Of a stretch of 22,522 nt of DNA, positions 1-6,003 are shown one piece after another. The translations under genes were made by a program, and so were the position numbers. Numbering within the stretch: position 1 is the stretch's first letter; every line of letters begins with the position of its first letter. Source of the stretch: an uncultured Lachnospiraceae bacterium. Lineage in GTDB: Bacteria > Bacillota > Clostridia > Lachnospirales > Lachnospiraceae. The notes under the pieces are model-generated. The model was given only the letters and a program-made list of their open reading frames with translations. It had not been told where the DNA came from and ran no database searches. The stretch covers positions 1 through 22,522 of the forward strand of contig CAJUSJ010000065.1 of NCBI GenBank assembly GCA_910588865.1. Reading direction: 5' to 3'.

Positions 1-1
1 A

Positions 2-187
2 CGGAATGGCATTATATGGAATAATTATTTAGCTAAATATATATAAGCCACTACACTAGGAAGTGAAGGGTTTGCTCATTTTTTTGAAGCGGTGGCAAGG
101 AATGACACCGAAAAAACGAGTATTTTGAAGCAGTCGTTCCCAGAAGCGTTTAAACTGTTTGAAAAGATGATGGAGGAGTTAGTATGA
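2..187 (+). pseudogene. C-terminal remnant of phage minor head protein
   Basis: The frame entering from the left edge reads on to a TGA that overlaps the next gene (ATGA). Its last 46 codons contain GSEGFAHFFEA followed by a charged tail ending in MMEELV. From memory this resembles the C-terminus of minor head / head-morphogenesis proteins of Gram-positive phages. A TAA at 44-46 interrupts the frame inside a TA-rich run; removing six bases (ATATAA) would give a continuous frame through KYATTLGSEG. The protein would have been a minor capsid component near the portal. The upstream part lies outside the window, so the full state of the gene is unknown. The family name is a recollection of sequence style, not a search result. 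Confidence 0.55.
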
Positions 188-417
188 TTCCTGATTTTTT
201 AAAGCCGGAAAACAGAAAGGATCCAGATGAGCTGGATTTGCGTTTTAGTGACGCGATAAAGAGGTATCATGAACACTTTAAGAATGATGGGTTGATTACA
301 GAGCCGTCGTCTTGGAGCCGCGAGAAGTGGATAAGGATTATTGATGAGTGTATTAAAAAAAATATAACGGTTTGGGAAATGCTCGGGGAAGAATATGATC
401 CGGAATCGTATTATTGA
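184..417 (+). CDS. Small phage head-region protein, unknown function
   Basis: This 77-residue acidic protein has an ATG that overlaps the stop of the minor-head remnant by four bases (ATGA), which suggests translational coupling in the original head operon. GGAGGAG about 8 bases upstream serves as ribosome site. No signal peptide, membrane segment or recognisable motif is visible; the sequence is hydrophilic, with aromatic residues in the middle (SWSREKWIRIIDE) and an acidic C-terminus ending DPESYY. Position alone suggests a phage structural-module accessory protein. I do not recognise a function. The reading frame is undamaged, unlike several neighbours. Confidence 0.6.
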   Translation: MIPDFLKPENRKDPDELDLRFSDAIKRYHEHFKNDGLITEPSSWSREKWIRIIDECIKKNITVWEMLGEEYDPESYY

Positions 418-476
418 TACCAATAGTTAGCAAAGTTGAAGTGTGAGAAACATGAAAAGCTATATGACATGTAGGG

Positions 477-512
477 GCGCTTTTGAAAGTAAATTTTCAG
501 AAGTGCTTTTTT
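477..512 (+). terminator. Rho-independent terminator in head region
   Basis: A 12-bp stem (477-488 with 495-506, two G-T wobbles), a 6-base loop, then six T (507-512). It lies between the 77-residue gene and the next gene and would end transcription from the left. Confidence 0.75.
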
Positions 513-543
513 GTGTCTAAATTTAGAAAGAGAGGTATGAAGT

Positions 544-807
544 ATGTTGAATCTGTTTGGAGTACCCGTCCCAGATAATGTCGCGGCCGCTTTTCTTGCG
601 GCAGCCGCGAACAAGCGACAGGAAGAGGCAAAGGAAGCCTATAAGCCGGCTGATCTGTCTGGGAAGAAGGAAGCCCCTGATATGGAGAGCAAGGCAAAAA
701 AATCCGCTGATACGGCCAAGAAATTCTTTGACGCGTATTTGGCGGAGGGGTTCAGCCGTTCAGAGGCGTTGGAACTGACAAAAGGGAACCTGAACACCAA
801 ATTTTAA
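544..807 (+). CDS. Small phage protein, unknown function
   Basis: This 87-residue protein starts at ATG 544 behind an AGAGAGG ribosome site. The N-terminus is alanine-rich and mildly hydrophobic (DNVAAAFLAAAANK), the middle is a lysine/glutamate-rich linker, and the C-terminus contains FFDAYLAEGFSRSEALELTKG, a small helical motif that I associate with short phage-module proteins but cannot name. It sits between a minor-head remnant and a scaffold-like fragment, so it belongs to the former head-assembly cluster. Residues 9-24 are too short and too charged at the end to be a convincing membrane helix. Function unknown. Confidence 0.6.
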   Translation: MLNLFGVPVPDNVAAAFLAAAANKRQEEAKEAYKPADLSGKKEAPDMESKAKKSADTAKKFFDAYLAEGFSRSEALELTKGNLNTKF

Positions 808-827
808 GAGAAAGGATGGAAAGAGAA

Positions 828-947
828 ATGAGGAAAGTGGAATTCATCGCCCTTGGCGTCAGCGAGGAGTTGGCGGCCAAGGCGGAAGCGGCTTCCCTGA
901 AGGAGCTGGAGGGCTATGTGGAGAAGTCAAAGCATGATGATGTATGA
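828..947 (+). pseudogene. Truncated scaffold-like N-terminal fragment
   Basis: A 39-codon frame opens at ATG 828 behind GGAAAGAG and encodes MRKVEFIALGVSEELAAKAE followed by ASLKELEGYVEKSKHDDV. The pattern of a short helical N-terminus and then KELEGYV resembles the beginning of phage scaffolding (GP20-type) proteins, which normally continue for 150-200 residues as coiled coil. Here it stops at 945-947, inside the beginning of the baseplate J gene. I infer that a large deletion joined the first part of a scaffold gene to the baseplate region and removed capsid, connector and tail genes. The family assignment is tentative; the short length and the position are seen directly. Confidence 0.45.
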
Positions 948-2139
948 GAATGTGACTTATGAGATGATCCGGGACCGTATGCTCTCCCGGATACCGGACA
1001 AGTTTGATAAGAGGGAAGGATCTGTTATCTGGGACACCCATTCCCCCACCGCTATTGAGCTGCGGATCCTGTATATTGAGTTGGACGCGATCCTGCGGGA
1101 GGCTTATGGGGATACCGCCTCGCGGAAGTTTTTGATTTTCAGGTGTAAGGAACAGGGAATCATCCCCTATCCGGCGACAAACGCGGTCCTGAAGGGAGTA
1201 TTTACGCCGCCCAGCGTCAATGTCTTAGGGCAGAGATTCCATATTGGTGGCGTGAATTATGTCGCCCAGGAAAAAATCGCGGATGGGGAATACAGAATGC
1301 GGTGCGAAATGGCGGGGAGTTCTGGTAACCAGTTTTTCGGGGCCATGATACCGGTAGAGTATATCAAAGGGCTGCGGACCGCTGAGTTGACAGAGCTCCT
1401 GGTCCCGGGGGAGGATGAGGAGGAGACGGAGGAGCTAAGACAGAGGTATTTTGAGTCATTCCATAACAGCGCCTTTGGCGGGAATCGGGCTGACTACCTA
1501 AAAAGGGTAAACTCTATCCCCGGGGTGGGCCGGACAAAAGTGACAAGGGCGTGGAACGCTGGCGTTTCCCCGGCTGACATGATCCCCACGGAAGAGGTGG
1601 AGGAGTGGTACAACAGTGTGGAAGGAACTCTCAGTGAGGGGGTAAGGCACTGGCTGAGCTCCGTGTTTCACGCCGCGAGGGAGAAGACGCTGACTACGGG
1701 CGGGACCGTGCTGCTTACGATCATTGACTCTGAGTTTGGCCCCGCCTCTGACACCCTGACCCAAGCCGTCCAGGAAGCCATTGACCCAGAAAGAAACGCC
1801 GGGGAAGGGTATGGGCTGGCCCCTATTGGCCATGTGGTGTCTGTGAGGAGCGCCGCCGTCGTGGAGATCCATGTTAAGACAACACTGGCTTTTGAGGCGG
1901 GATATGGATGGGATAATCTCCAGGGCGCGATTGAGTCCGCCGTATCGGACTATCTGCTTGAGCTGAGAAAAAAATGGGCGGACTCAAGTGAGATGACCGT
2001 AAGGGTAAGCCAGATCAATACCGGCTTTTTAAATGTCCAGGGCGTGATCGACGCGCAAGACACCTCGATCAATGGGGCGGACGGAAACCTGGTCCTGGGG
2101 GAATATGAGATCCCGGTGTTTGGGGGTGTGAGCTGGTGA
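934..2139 (+). CDS. Baseplate J/gp47 family protein
   Basis: About 400 residues with the layout of baseplate J-like proteins of Gram-positive contractile-tail phages: an N-terminal YENVTYEMIRDRMLSRIPD segment, DKREGSVIWD, a middle part with PGEDEEETEELRQRYF and FGGNRADYLKRVNSIPGVG, and a C-terminal region ending INGADGNLVLGEYEIPV. These proteins form the wedge or rim of the tail baseplate. I chose ATG 934 because GGAGA lies about 10 bases upstream and family members usually begin MYEN or MMYEN; the in-frame ATG at 916 has no ribosome site. A 30-40 residue insertion (around residues 215-250, EEVEEWYNSVEG) lies between the central domain and the C-terminal part. The gene is intact and overlaps the next by four bases. 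Confidence 0.88.
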   Translation: MMMYENVTYEMIRDRMLSRIPDKFDKREGSVIWDTHSPTAIELRILYIELDAILREAYGDTASRKFLIFRCKEQGIIPYPATNAVLKGVFTPPSVNVLGQRFHIGGVNYVAQEKIADGEYRMRCEMAGSSGNQFFGAMIPVEYIKGLRTAELTELLVPGEDEEETEELRQRYFESFHNSAFGGNRADYLKRVNSIPGVGRTKVTRAWNAGVSPADMIPTEEVEEWYNSVEGTLSEGVRHWLSSVFHAAREKTLTTGGTVLLTIIDSEFGPASDTLTQAVQEAIDPERNAGEGYGLAPIGHVVSVRSAAVVEIHVKTTLAFEAGYGWDNLQGAIESAVSDYLLELRKKWADSSEMTVRVSQINTGFLNVQGVIDAQDTSINGADGNLVLGEYEIPVFGGVSW

Positions 2140-2750
2140 TAAGGGAAGTTGATCTTGTTTCTTACCTGCCACCGTTTCTCGCGGAATATAAGGAGATAAG
2201 GGCGGCTTTAGCCGCGGAGGATCCAGAATTCAGGATTATCTGGGAAGCGGCTGATCGTGTCCTGCGGAATGAGTTTATAGCGACAGCCGATGAGTTTGGC
2301 GTATCGAGATATGAAAAACTCTTAGGGATTACCCCATATGAGAAGGAACAGCTGGAAAGCAGGAGGAACCGGGTAATGGCGAGGTGGTTTACCCGAATCC
2401 CATATACCATTAGGGCCCTGATAGAAAAAATGGCGCTGCTGTGCCCCAAAAACGATTTTGAGATCAGGTTTCCGGTTTTGGGCGATTATAAACTGGATGC
2501 CATAGTTTCCATTGACCCGGACACGGAGCCGCTGCTCTCAGACATTTGTGACTTATTGGAGGAATTTATTCCCGCCAACTTGATCTATCAAGCGACAGGA
2601 AGGATTGAACGAAAGAAGACATTGAAGATCCGGGTTGGAAACGCCAGGGGAATATGCGTGAGGATAAAGGCGGAGCCCGATAAAAGGAACTCACGAGTTT
2701 TATATAAAAATTGTAATTTTGATCCTGACCACAAAAAAACGGCTGGATGA
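2136..2750 (+). CDS. DUF2313 (YmfQ-like) phage tail protein
   Basis: 204 residues beginning with GTG 2136, which overlaps the baseplate J stop (GTGA). The protein contains SYLPPFLAEYKEIRAALAAE at the start, then LLGITPYEKEQLESRRNRV and RIPYTIRALIEKMALL, the pattern of DUF2313/YmfQ proteins that sit directly after baseplate J in contractile-tail phages and are thought to cap the baseplate. The central part ends in LEEFIPANLIYQ, again typical. The last 40 residues (RVGNARGICVRIKAE onward) are basic and look less familiar, so the C-terminus may be divergent or altered by rearrangement, as the next expected gene (tail fibre) is missing. Confidence 0.82.
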   Translation: MIREVDLVSYLPPFLAEYKEIRAALAAEDPEFRIIWEAADRVLRNEFIATADEFGVSRYEKLLGITPYEKEQLESRRNRVMARWFTRIPYTIRALIEKMALLCPKNDFEIRFPVLGDYKLDAIVSIDPDTEPLLSDICDLLEEFIPANLIYQATGRIERKKTLKIRVGNARGICVRIKAEPDKRNSRVLYKNCNFDPDHKKTAG

Positions 2751-3028
2751 TACCACGCACTGTATCAAAGATTATATGATATCGCTCTGCGCCTACCTCA
2801 AATATAATCTGTAAAAATCCAGAGTTAGGTATTTTGCCACTTGTGGTTATCTGCTTAAAACTTTCTATGATAGTGAAATTTTGAGCAGTAACTAATTGCT
2901 GTGAGCTGGACTTATCCATTTTATCACTATATTACTGAGCGGTATACAAAAAAATTATATAAAATCGAAAATTCAAGCCCTTAAGGGTCTTTTTTATAGA
3001 TAAAATCAAACGAAAGGAGTTACAAATT
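2751..3028 (+). other. AT-rich gap where tail-fibre gene would be expected
   Basis: No plus-strand gene is visible here. In related phages I would expect a long tail-fibre gene after DUF2313. The segment is open on the minus strand from 2919 leftwards, but without a ribosome site. Near the end, an imperfect hairpin (AAGCCC TTAAGGG CTT type) followed by six T at 2975-2995 could be a weak terminator. The ribosome site of the next gene (GAAAGGAG) lies at about 3011-3018. Confidence 0.5.
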
Positions 3029-3769
3029 ATGGAATCAATCACTATCAACAATGGCAACAGGCACTATGAGATTGGGAGTATCACGCCAATGTCGCCCCAC
3101 ATTCTTGAGGTGGTGTTCGTTGACGATATCCCGAAGAGCTATGGGGATATCCAGGTGTACACTACCGGAGGCTCACAATGCTCTGATCTGCCAGGATACG
3201 AGACGGTATATCAAGACAAAGGGCAGACGGTCTATCTGTCCAATGACGGCAGTGTATATGTACCGCCCGAGGAGCCGGAGGAGACACAGCCACCAGAGCC
3301 GTACACACCCACGCCGGAGGAGATGCTGGCGTCTGCCTAGGCATCGAAAAAATATGAGGTATCCTCCGCCTGCGAGAGGATCATCTACAAGGGGGTCAGC
3401 GTTACTCTGGCGGACGGCTCCGTGGAACATTTCAGTCTCACGGAGCATGACCAGCTTAATCTGTTTGGCAAGCAGGCCCAACTTGCGGCAGGTGCAGAGC
3501 GCTTGGAGTATCACGCCGATGGCCAGCCCTGCCGTTATTACAGCGCCGCTGACATGGAGGCGATAGTCCAGGCTGCTATGTGGCATGTGAGCTACCACAC
3601 CACCTACTGCAACGCCATCAACATGTGGATCGCCGGCTGCCAGACAGCAGAGGAGGTTGACCAGATCTTTTATGGGGGCGATGTGTCGGAAGAGTACCGT
3701 TCAGAGGTTTTACAGGCATATCTTTTACAAATAGCGGCTATGGCGGGAAAGGAGGGTGAGGAATTATGA
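3029..3769 (+). pseudogene. Phage tail-end protein, split by in-frame TAG
   Basis: Two halves of one protein lie in the same frame. The first (103 residues) begins MESITINNGNRHYEIGSI and ends PTPEEMLASA before TAG at 3338-3340; the frame then continues at once with ASKKYEVSSACERIIYKGVS, EHFSLTEHDQLNLFGKQAQL and YHTTYCNAINMWIAGCQTAE to a stop at 3769. As a whole (about 246 codons) it matches, from memory, a DUF4376-like protein encoded between the tail fibre and the lysis genes in Firmicutes phages. LEYHADGQPCRYYSAADM is especially typical. Internal ATG 3422 could start a shorter product but lacks a good ribosome site. TAG also ends host genes here (for example at 11004), so stop-codon reassignment is unlikely. 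One base change from AAG or CAG explains the break. Confidence 0.75.
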
Positions 3770-3935
3770 TCCAGATCACGATGATGAATGGCGTTTATGA
3801 TGAGTGGAAACCGGAACAATACACGGATTACATGTATGATGGCAAGTGTTTTATCATCATTAAGGAAAAGCAATGGTAGGCATCTATAATATGGATGCCG
3901 TCAGGAAGATTGCTATTGATAAAAGAGCGGAGTAA
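3766..3935 (+). pseudogene. Small phage protein with 1-nt frameshift
   Basis: ATG 3766 overlaps the previous stop (ATGA) and follows GGAGGG. The frame encodes MIQITMMNGVYDEW, then YTDYMYDGKCFIIIKEKQW, and meets TAG at 3877-3879 after 37 residues. The -1 frame picks up immediately with VGIYNMDAVRKIAIDKRAE and a stop at 3933-3935, three bases before the next gene. Restoring one G in the run at 3875-3876 gives a smooth 56-residue protein. I recognise the style of a short conserved protein just upstream of phage lysis genes, but no function is known to me. The 37-residue product may still be made. Confidence 0.6.
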
Positions 3936-3937
3936 CG

Positions 3938-4360
3938 ATGAAAAAATGTCTTAAATTGTTGTTTTTGTTCACGTCCGGTGGTTTGCTGTACATCATACTG
4001 GAGCTGGCCTGGCGGGGCTGGACCCATTGGAGTATGTTTGCCCTGGGCGGGCTGTGCTTTGTTTGCCTGGGGCTAATTAATGAGGTAATCCCATGGATTA
4101 TACCGTTATGGCGGCAGGTGGTCATCGGGGCCTGTGTCATCACGGCGCTGGAGTTCCTGACAGGGTGTGTTGTCAACCTGTGGCTAGAGTGGGATGTCTG
4201 GGATTACAGCCAGCTGCCAGGTAATGTTCTGGACCAGGTCTGTCCTCAGTATTTTATTCTCTGGTTGCCAGTATCCCTGGCCGGGATTATCTTAGATGAC
4301 TGGCTGCGTTTCTGGCTATTCGGAGAGGAGAGGCCACATTATTTTTGGATGGGAGAATGA
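3938..4360 (+). CDS. Four-helix membrane protein of phage lysis module (PF06541-like)
   Basis: 140 residues with about four hydrophobic segments: near residues 5-25, 30-50, 55-80 and 105-125. Characteristic strings are NEVIPW, ALEFLTGCVVNLWL, VWDYSQLPGN and LDDWLRFWLFGEERP, the pattern of the family labelled putative ABC-transporter type IV (PF06541, CmpB), which also occurs in clostridial prophages directly beside holin genes. No ATPase or ABC partner is present, so a transport role is unlikely here; a membrane role in lysis or immunity is only a guess. Its stop overlaps the ATGA of the holin region. The ribosome site is GCGGAG upstream of ATG 3938. Confidence 0.78.
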   Translation: MKKCLKLLFLFTSGGLLYIILELAWRGWTHWSMFALGGLCFVCLGLINEVIPWIIPLWRQVVIGACVITALEFLTGCVVNLWLEWDVWDYSQLPGNVLDQVCPQYFILWLPVSLAGIILDDWLRFWLFGEERPHYFWMGE

Positions 4361-4362
4361 AT

Positions 4363-4803
4363 ATGCAGAAAGTAAAAGTGGTATTTATCACGATATGGAG
4401 CGCCCTGTTCAGTGCCCTGGGGATCCTGGCCCTACCAGTGGTACTCCTGGTGGTCGGGAATGTGACTGACTACATAACCGGAATCATGGCGTCACAATAC
4501 CGAGAGGAGCAGGTGAGCAGTTACAAGGGGATCCGGGGAATCTATAAAAAAGTAGGCATGTGGATTCTGATCATTATAGGCTGTATGATGGACTCGCTGA
4601 TTAAATACACAGTACAATATATGGGGCTGAGTGTGTCGCCGCCTTACATCATCGCCACCGTGGTGGCGGTCTGGTTAATTTGCAATGAGATCATCTCAAT
4701 CCTGGAAAATCTGATTGATATCGGAATAGCGATACCGCCGTTTCTGATGCCTCTGGCCCAGCTGATCAAGGGACAAGTGGAAGACAAGACAAAACTGGAA
4801 TAA
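4363..4803 (+). CDS. Phage holin (TcdE/phi29-like, holin family 4)
   Basis: About 146 residues. A hydrophobic N-terminal segment (FITIWSALFSALGILALPVV), a second around VGMWILIIIGCMM and a third near YIIATVVAVWLICNEIISI are joined by a motif NVTDYITGIMASQYR, then SYKGIRGIYKK, which is typical of the clostridial phage lysis holin family (PF05105). The C-terminus is charged (KGQVEDKTKLE). Holins permeabilise the cytoplasmic membrane to release endolysin or, in TcdE-like cases, large proteins. I chose ATG 4363 since GGGAG is 7 bases upstream; ATG 4357 (overlapping the previous stop as ATGA) is the alternative and adds two residues. The gene is intact. Confidence 0.87.
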   Translation: MQKVKVVFITIWSALFSALGILALPVVLLVVGNVTDYITGIMASQYREEQVSSYKGIRGIYKKVGMWILIIIGCMMDSLIKYTVQYMGLSVSPPYIIATVVAVWLICNEIISILENLIDIGIAIPPFLMPLAQLIKGQVEDKTKLE

Positions 4804-4805
4804 TT

Positions 4806-4815
4806 GCGCCGGCGC
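4806..4815. repeat. Short perfect palindrome
   Basis: GCGCCGGCGC, a 10-bp perfect palindrome a few bases after the holin stop. It may help end the lysis transcript or be incidental; it has no T-run. Confidence 0.3.
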
Positions 4816-4836
4816 AAGTCCGGAGACTCAAGATTC

Positions 4837-4868
4837 AAGACAAAGCCGCCTGTGTGAGGACAGGCGGC
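4837..4868 (-). terminator. Terminator hairpin for hicAB
   Basis: A perfect 9-bp stem (4845-4853 with 4860-4868) around a 6-base loop, GC-rich. Read on the minus strand it is followed by TTTGTCTT, so it most likely ends the hicA-hicB transcript, whose last codon lies only a few bases away. On the plus strand it has no T-run but could still stabilise the holin mRNA. Confidence 0.65.
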
Positions 4869-4873
4869 AGACC

Positions 4874-5275
4874 TTATCTGGATTGTATTTTGGTGAGCAG
4901 AGCCTCTTGGAGAACCTGTGAGAAGTTGATTCCCATAGCCATAGCCTCCTCGTTGAGCCATTCCGGGATAGATAAAGTCTTTTTCACGGCCTTAGAGTTA
5001 TGCTTTTTCTGATAGGCCTCCAGGTCAAACTGGACGATGACAAGATGGCTGTCTGGATTCTCCAGAGGAATCTGTCCGGGGGCAGAAGGCGTTGGAAGTG
5101 TCTCGTGATTGTTGAGACGGTCAGTTATGGAGAGACCAAGAGCCTCAACAGACATCTCATACGCTCCCTCCATGGTATCTCCTTCTGTCAGACATTCAGG
5201 GAGATCAGGGAAGGAGACCCAGAAACCGCCTTCCTCAGCGGTATGAAAAATCGCGGGATAAAAATATTGTTTCAT
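4874..5275 (-). CDS. hicB: HicB family antitoxin
   Basis: 133 residues. The N-terminal partial RNase-H-like fold typical of HicB is seen in YPAIFHTAEEGGFWVSFPDL and PECLTEGDTMEGAYEMSVEA. The C-terminus (KKTLSIPEWLNEEAMAMGIN, then FSQVLQEALLTKI) looks like a ribbon-helix-helix DNA-binding segment. HicB binds and neutralises the HicA RNase and normally represses the operon, which fits the repeats found in the promoter. It follows hicA after 40 bases, behind an AGGAGG ribosome site 7 bases from ATG. The order toxin-antitoxin is the usual one for this family. The gene is intact and is encoded against the direction of the surrounding phage genes. Confidence 0.92.
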   Translation of the reverse strand: MKQYFYPAIFHTAEEGGFWVSFPDLPECLTEGDTMEGAYEMSVEALGLSITDRLNNHETLPTPSAPGQIPLENPDSHLVIVQFDLEAYQKKHNSKAVKKTLSIPEWLNEEAMAMGINFSQVLQEALLTKIQSR

Positions 5276-5307
5276 GAAAACGCCTCCTAATCAATATTTG
5301 AAGATGG

Positions 5308-5332
5308 AGGCGGGATTATTTAAGTCCCGCCT
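5308..5332 (-). promoter_or_regulatory. Intercistronic hairpin at hicA end
   Basis: A perfect 8-bp inverted repeat (5308-5315 with 5325-5332, loop of 9) spans the last codons and stop of hicA. There is no T-run, so it is not a plain terminator. It could protect or attenuate the message and set the hicA to hicB ratio; that role is inference. Confidence 0.45.
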
Positions 5333-5504
5333 GTTTCAGGATTTCCTGTTCCAGTCCCCTTTTGAGAGACTTGGAATGATAAGGAACGATGGTTTGTCGG
5401 CCAGTGGATTCATTCTTTAGTTTTACATGAGAGCCATTCTGGCTGACTTCTATGAAACCATTTTGTTTGAGATGTTTAATCATCTCTCGGGGTGTCATTG
5501 GCAT
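5316..5504 (-). CDS. hicA: HicA family toxin, mRNA interferase
   Basis: 62 residues starting MPMTPREMIKHLKQNGF. The double-stranded-RNA-binding-like fold is signalled by FIEVSQNGSHVKLKN, where the His in GSHVKL is the catalytic residue of HicA RNases, and by the basic segment YHSKSLKRGLEQEILKQAG. HicA cleaves mRNA and stops growth unless HicB is bound. I placed the start at 5504 because the minus strand has a GGAGAGGAG ribosome site about 8 bases upstream; the upstream ATG at 5528 would begin inside the ribosome site and adds non-conserved residues. Length and catalytic His are normal, so the toxin should be active. Confidence 0.92.
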   Translation of the reverse strand: MPMTPREMIKHLKQNGFIEVSQNGSHVKLKNESTGRQTIVPYHSKSLKRGLEQEILKQAGLK

Positions 5505-5534
5505 TTTTGCTACTCCTCTCCTTATCATGAGATT

Positions 5535-5586
5535 ATTATACCACGTAATAATACGTATGTCAATAAAAATACATAATAATACGTAT
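5535..5586 (-). promoter_or_regulatory. hicAB promoter with repeated operator
   Basis: On the minus strand there is TTGACA (5558-5563), a 17-base spacer and TATAAT (5535-5540), a perfect sigma-A consensus about 30 bases before hicA. A 13-bp repeat, ATACGTATTATTA on the minus strand, occurs at 5546-5558 (inside the spacer, touching the -35 box) and again at 5574-5586, 28 bases apart. Each carries the palindrome TACGTA. This is the expected layout of an autorepressed toxin-antitoxin operator, probably bound by the C-terminal domain of HicB (inference). Confidence 0.8.
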
Positions 5587-5667
5587 TTTTACTAAACGCA
5601 AATATGACACAGTACAGTGTTCAGGTCTGGGAAGATCTCTGGGCCTTTTTAATGGAGGTAGGGGACA

Positions 5668-5952
5668 ATGGGAGAAAGCGAATATCTAATGACCAAAAAT
5701 GAGTTGCGGAAAATAAAAAAATTATCCATGTCAAGAAATAAACTGGTAGTGGAACAAATGGAATTATGCGATTGCCAGGGGGAGAAGATTCTGACAAAAG
5801 CAATGCCAAGAAATCCAGAAGGTTATTATATAGATATTGAGATTATGTGTATGGGCTGTAGAGGGATATTTGAAGGATCCACATATACGCTAAAAGGCCA
5901 TAGATTTATAAATGATCTGGTAATAGAAAAGAGAAAAGTATTGGAAATATAA
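5668..5952 (+). CDS. Small cysteine-containing phage protein, unknown
   Basis: 94 residues behind GGAGG (spacing about 11). The N-terminus is lysine-rich; the centre has CDC at about 33-35 and, later, CMGC followed by a glycine-rich turn (RGIFEG), so four cysteines could form a small zinc ribbon, though the first pair is spaced CxC instead of CxxC. The C-terminus alternates hydrophobic and charged residues (FINDLVIEKRKVLEI). It lies between hicAB and the endolysin. I do not recognise a family. Possible roles include a nucleic-acid-binding regulator, but nothing in the sequence settles it. A weak dyad at 5607-5620 lies upstream. Confidence 0.55.
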   Translation: MGESEYLMTKNELRKIKKLSMSRNKLVVEQMELCDCQGEKILTKAMPRNPEGYYIDIEIMCMGCRGIFEGSTYTLKGHRFINDLVIEKRKVLEI

Positions 5953-6003
5953 AGGAAGCCGTCTGTGAGGGAGCGGAAGGCAATAAAGAGGTGACAGAAA
6001 AGC

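Noticed and set aside
1498..1872. Minus-strand frame within baseplate J
   Set aside because: Shadow of a recognised gene; composition is random.
3338..3340. TAG reassignment (recoded phage)
   Set aside because: Other phage genes here do not contain in-frame TAG, and host genes in the window end in TAG, so reassignment is less likely than mutation.
3051..3566. A 171-codon plus-strand frame overlapping the split tail protein
   Set aside because: Arginine-rich, low-quality frame in +1 of a protein with clear family-like strings; no ribosome site.
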